This document shows positions 61,300-64,000 of a stretch of 64,000 bases of DNA, piece by piece. The position numbers and the translations under genes were made by a program. Below the pieces are notes generated by a model. It was not told where the DNA came from and searched no databases. It worked only from the letters and a program-made list of their open reading frames with translations. This stretch comes from Sphagnum magellanicum (lineage: Eukaryota; Streptophyta; Sphagnopsida; Sphagnales; Sphagnaceae): positions 20,684,212 to 20,748,211 of the forward strand of contig CM038909.1 of NCBI GenBank assembly GCA_021904315.1, read 5' to 3'. Each line of letters opens with the position of its first letter. Positions within the stretch are counted from its first letter, which is position 1.

Positions 61300-62600
61300 G
61301 TAGACTAATTAAAACCCTTTAAAGCTACCTATACACCTAGGTATACATAGGTCTATATTAGGCTACCTCGTATATTTAGCTTACATACTTAAGCTACCTA
61401 TTTAAATATATTTAACATCTAGGTATGTAGGTGCTTTAAGTTAAGTTACCTACTTAAATAACTTCATTTAGGACATATGTAGGCGGTCTAGTTTAACCAT
61501 ACGGCCCAAGTCTAAACCTAGCCTAAGTGTCACATGGCCTAGGTGCAATCTAGGGTCATATGTGGTAGATAAACATAAATGTCAAGTGGCCTAGATGCCA
61601 CTTAACTTAGCTCTAGGCCTATGCCTAAATGGCAAGTGGCATCTAGGCTAAAATGCCAAATGGCCTACATGTGGTCTAAGCTTAAATGCCACCTTGCTTA
61701 TCCTAACCAGGCTTACTTAAATGTCATGTGGAATATGTGGTCTAGGCATAAATGCCATGTGACTTAAATGGTTTAAGCTTAGATGTCATGTGACCTAGGT
61801 GGTTTAGGTTTAAATGTCACCTTGCCTAACCTTAGGCCTAACCTAGGTGCCACATAAGTTACATTAGTTAGTACGTTAGGTTAATTAATAGGTACTAAGT
61901 TGGGTTAATAGGTAGTAGATTAATATGGGTAGGTAGCTAGTTAATTGTTAATAGGTAGTAGTTGTGACAAAATTACAACTATGTTACAACTAAAATCTTT
62001 ATCATGTATTGTTTGTTTTCCATTTCAAATTTCTAAGCTATATATGAAGTGCACAAAAGATGTTAAAAATATATTTAAAACATGAAAATGAAATTTCCAT
62101 TTGGCATGAAACAATAAAAATGTTCAACCCTAAAAGCTAGACCCAAAATGAAATAAGATTTTCTTAATTAGGTGCCACATGGCTTAGGTCTATCCTATTA
62201 TAGATGCCACATGGTTCAAGTCTAAGCTTAGCTTAGGTTTAGACTTAACATAATTGCCAGTGGATTAGGTCTAAGTGCCATGTGCCTTATGTCTAAATAT
62301 AATTAACCTAGGTGGCATGTGGTTTAGGTGTATGTTGAACCTAAAGGCCACATAGGCTATTGAAGCTTTAGTTTAGCCTAGGTGTCACATAGCTTAACCT
62401 AGGTGGCCTATATTTAGGTTTAACCTAGATGCCACTGCACGTGGTTTAACCTAGTTTAGGTGGCCTATATTTAATTACCACATGGCCTAACCTAGGTTAA
62501 GTGGTTTACATTTAAGTTCCTTGTGGCTGAATCTAGCCTTATGTCTAAATTATTTAACTTAGGTGCCACAAGGCTTATGGATGTGAATGTGTCACATGTC
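61300..62600. repeat. Degenerate repeat block built on CCTAGG, GCCTAA and CCACATGG words
   Basis: Two sub-blocks (about 61310-61960 and 62165-62590), separated by ordinary AT-rich DNA, are saturated with variants of AACCTAGGTGCCACATGGC, GTGGTCTAGGC.TAAATGCCA and GGTTTAGG. Unit length is irregular (roughly 20-50 bases). Near 61860-61960 the words change to TTAATAGGTAGTAG repeats. It looks like a very old, diverged minisatellite. There is no ORF of note. Confidence 0.75.
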
Positions 62601-63781
62601 AATGAACTATTGGTTTAACAATCTACCTAACTTAGTTGCAATGTAGTTGAACTTTCAACTATAAAATTGATGACATCATGCAATGTCAATGGATGAAATT
62701 CATCCGCCTTAGAGTTATAGTTGAGAAGATTTTTGACTACAATGGCAAATGTTGTTTGTAGGGAAAGTGGTTTAAATTGATTATTGTCATGGTGTTGACA
62801 AATATGTTTGTAACTAAAAATGTTGTTTTCAACTTGGACTTGTTTATTATGGTGGTTTTTAGTTACAAAGAATATATTTTAATTACCAAAAATCATTTTT
62901 TGACTAGGTTTTTCATTTTTAATTACAAATTGCAATTGAACACAACTTCAAATGTGGTTGCAAATGTGAAGTTTTCCTCTTAATCAATGTCTTTAAATTG
63001 GAAATTAAAGTAGTAAGAAAATAATTTAATTTATAAATTGAAGAAGAGATGTGAATTTGAATTATACGATTTCAAAATTGAAATTCATTTCATTATGAAA
63101 ATTCTAAAAATAAAATTTAGTACAACTATTATTCTTTTTTTCCCCCAACTTGAGATATAAAAAATAAATGTAAATTCATAAATTCATAAATTAATAAGTT
63201 AAATTATTATAAATTTTAGTTACTTGAAAAAATGAAAAATAATGCGCAATATGTTTTCTAAAATGTGTGTTTATATATGTTGCGATACCAATTTCTATCA
63301 CCTTGTGAGCTTTGTGGTTGACTAGCAAAATGCCTAGGGTTGTGGCAAAAACAAAAGAAGGTTTAAACATCATTTTGAACATGTTGTGAACATGATGATG
63401 TAATGATATTAGGATATGTCACAAGTTTGGCAACTTTTGGTAATCAAATCATAAGTCTTTTGTAAAATGTGTTTGCTATGAAGTATCAGCAATCCACTTT
63501 TTGTGGTGATCTTCATCAAAGACATTGTGTACATTGCATACTTTTTGTGGTGATCTTCATCAAAAACCCTTTTTTTTTCCTCAATTGCTTTGGACTGCAG
63601 TTGTAGTAGGATCTCGAATCCAATTTCAGCTCCCAAATTATGAGTTTCATCACAATTTTGAACTTGTCCAATTAAGCTGGAAAAATTTATTTCTTCCATA
63701 GAGATTTCTTCACTACAAAGAAGCCTACAATAAAAAAACCAATAAATGTGGATTCTTTTTGCTGTTGAATTCTTCTTGCAG
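62601..63781. other. AT-rich DNA upstream of the right-edge exon
   Basis: No gene recognised. CTTTTTGTGGTGATCTTCAT occurs twice, near 63498 and 63541. The last part (about 63740-63781) is pyrimidine-rich and serves as the acceptor tract for the exon that follows, so the segment just before it is probably intron. Confidence 0.45.
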
Positions 63782-63928
63782 CATCTATTGTGAAAAGTGG
63801 GTATGACAACAGAGATGTAGATGTAGTCGGGGGAAGGGTAGCAACAACAGATACAAGAGAGGTACAGAAGCATGCTGCTCAGGCTATGCAGGCTGTTGCA
63901 GCAGCTCGGGAAGCTACCATGGAGCTTG
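63782..63928 (+). CDS. Internal exon of an unrecognised gene (partial at window edge)
   Basis: A strong acceptor (pyrimidine-rich tract ending TTCTTCTTGCAG) precedes 63782, and a G|GTGAGG donor follows 63928. Between them 147 bases are open in one frame, with gene-like composition that contrasts with the AT-rich flank. The peptide includes VKSGYDNRDVDVVGGRVATT and HAAQAMQAVAAAREATMEL; the second part is Ala-rich and probably helical. The frame enters with two bases and leaves with one. The frame also stays open for some 22 codons past the donor before a stop, so the exon might end there instead. I do not recognise the family. Other exons must lie outside the window to the right, and possibly in the AT-rich DNA to the left. 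Confidence 0.5.
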
Positions 63929-64000
63929 GTGAGGTCAGAACTGATGATACCCAATCCTCCTATTATTGTTCAAGAGCTCGTCGGATGAGGTCTTCATGAA

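Overview
This is nuclear DNA from a land plant. It contains two complete, intron-bearing genes of plant-specific families, a short single-exon fragment of a third gene at the right edge, and large AT-rich intergenic tracts full of decayed plant transposons. Introns follow the GT-AG rule, both intact genes are on the minus strand, and there are no bacterial-style operons. Gene density is very low (about two and a part genes in 64 kb), which fits a large, repeat-rich plant genome. I cannot name the species from the sequence.

Layout. 1-9.8 kb: AT-rich intergenic DNA with a decayed hAT-like (ZNF862/KIAA1586-type) transposase, possible SINE scraps and tandem repeats. 9.8-16.5 kb: a compositionally distinct genic island. 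It carries an RZ-1-type glycine-rich RNA-binding protein gene (RRM plus one CCHC zinc knuckle, 271 aa, two coding exons) and about 4 kb of 3' flank without a convincing ORF. 16.5-24.2 kb: AT-rich DNA holding a CACTA (En/Spm) fossil in which TNP2, the central transposase region and DUF4216 can still be followed on the minus strand. 24.2-35.4 kb: a second genic island with a COP1-interacting protein 7 (CIP7)-like gene that I resolve into 11 coding exons and about 1,644 aa. Its upstream flank ends in four GC-rich imperfect repeats. 35.4-63.8 kb: intergenic DNA with a second hAT transposase fossil (BED-like region through the C-terminal dimerisation region), two PIF/Harbinger-like MITEs with TTA target duplications, several minisatellites, a SINE-like insertion, a CACTA-type terminus and a long block built on CCTAGG/GCCTAA/CCACATGG words. 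63.8-64 kb: one well-bounded exon of an unrecognised gene.

The two genes are not obviously linked in function. RZ-1 proteins act in RNA metabolism. CIP7-family proteins are nuclear factors first found as partners of the light-signalling ubiquitin ligase COP1. Nothing suggests that they form a co-regulated cluster. I did not find a convincing new molecular system. The most distinctive items are the tandem-repeat-bearing TTA/TTA MITE at 45.8-46.3 kb, the CCTAGG-word repeat block at 61.3-62.6 kb, the layered DNA-transposon fossils, the long non-coding part of the RZ-1 island and the unassigned exon at the right edge.
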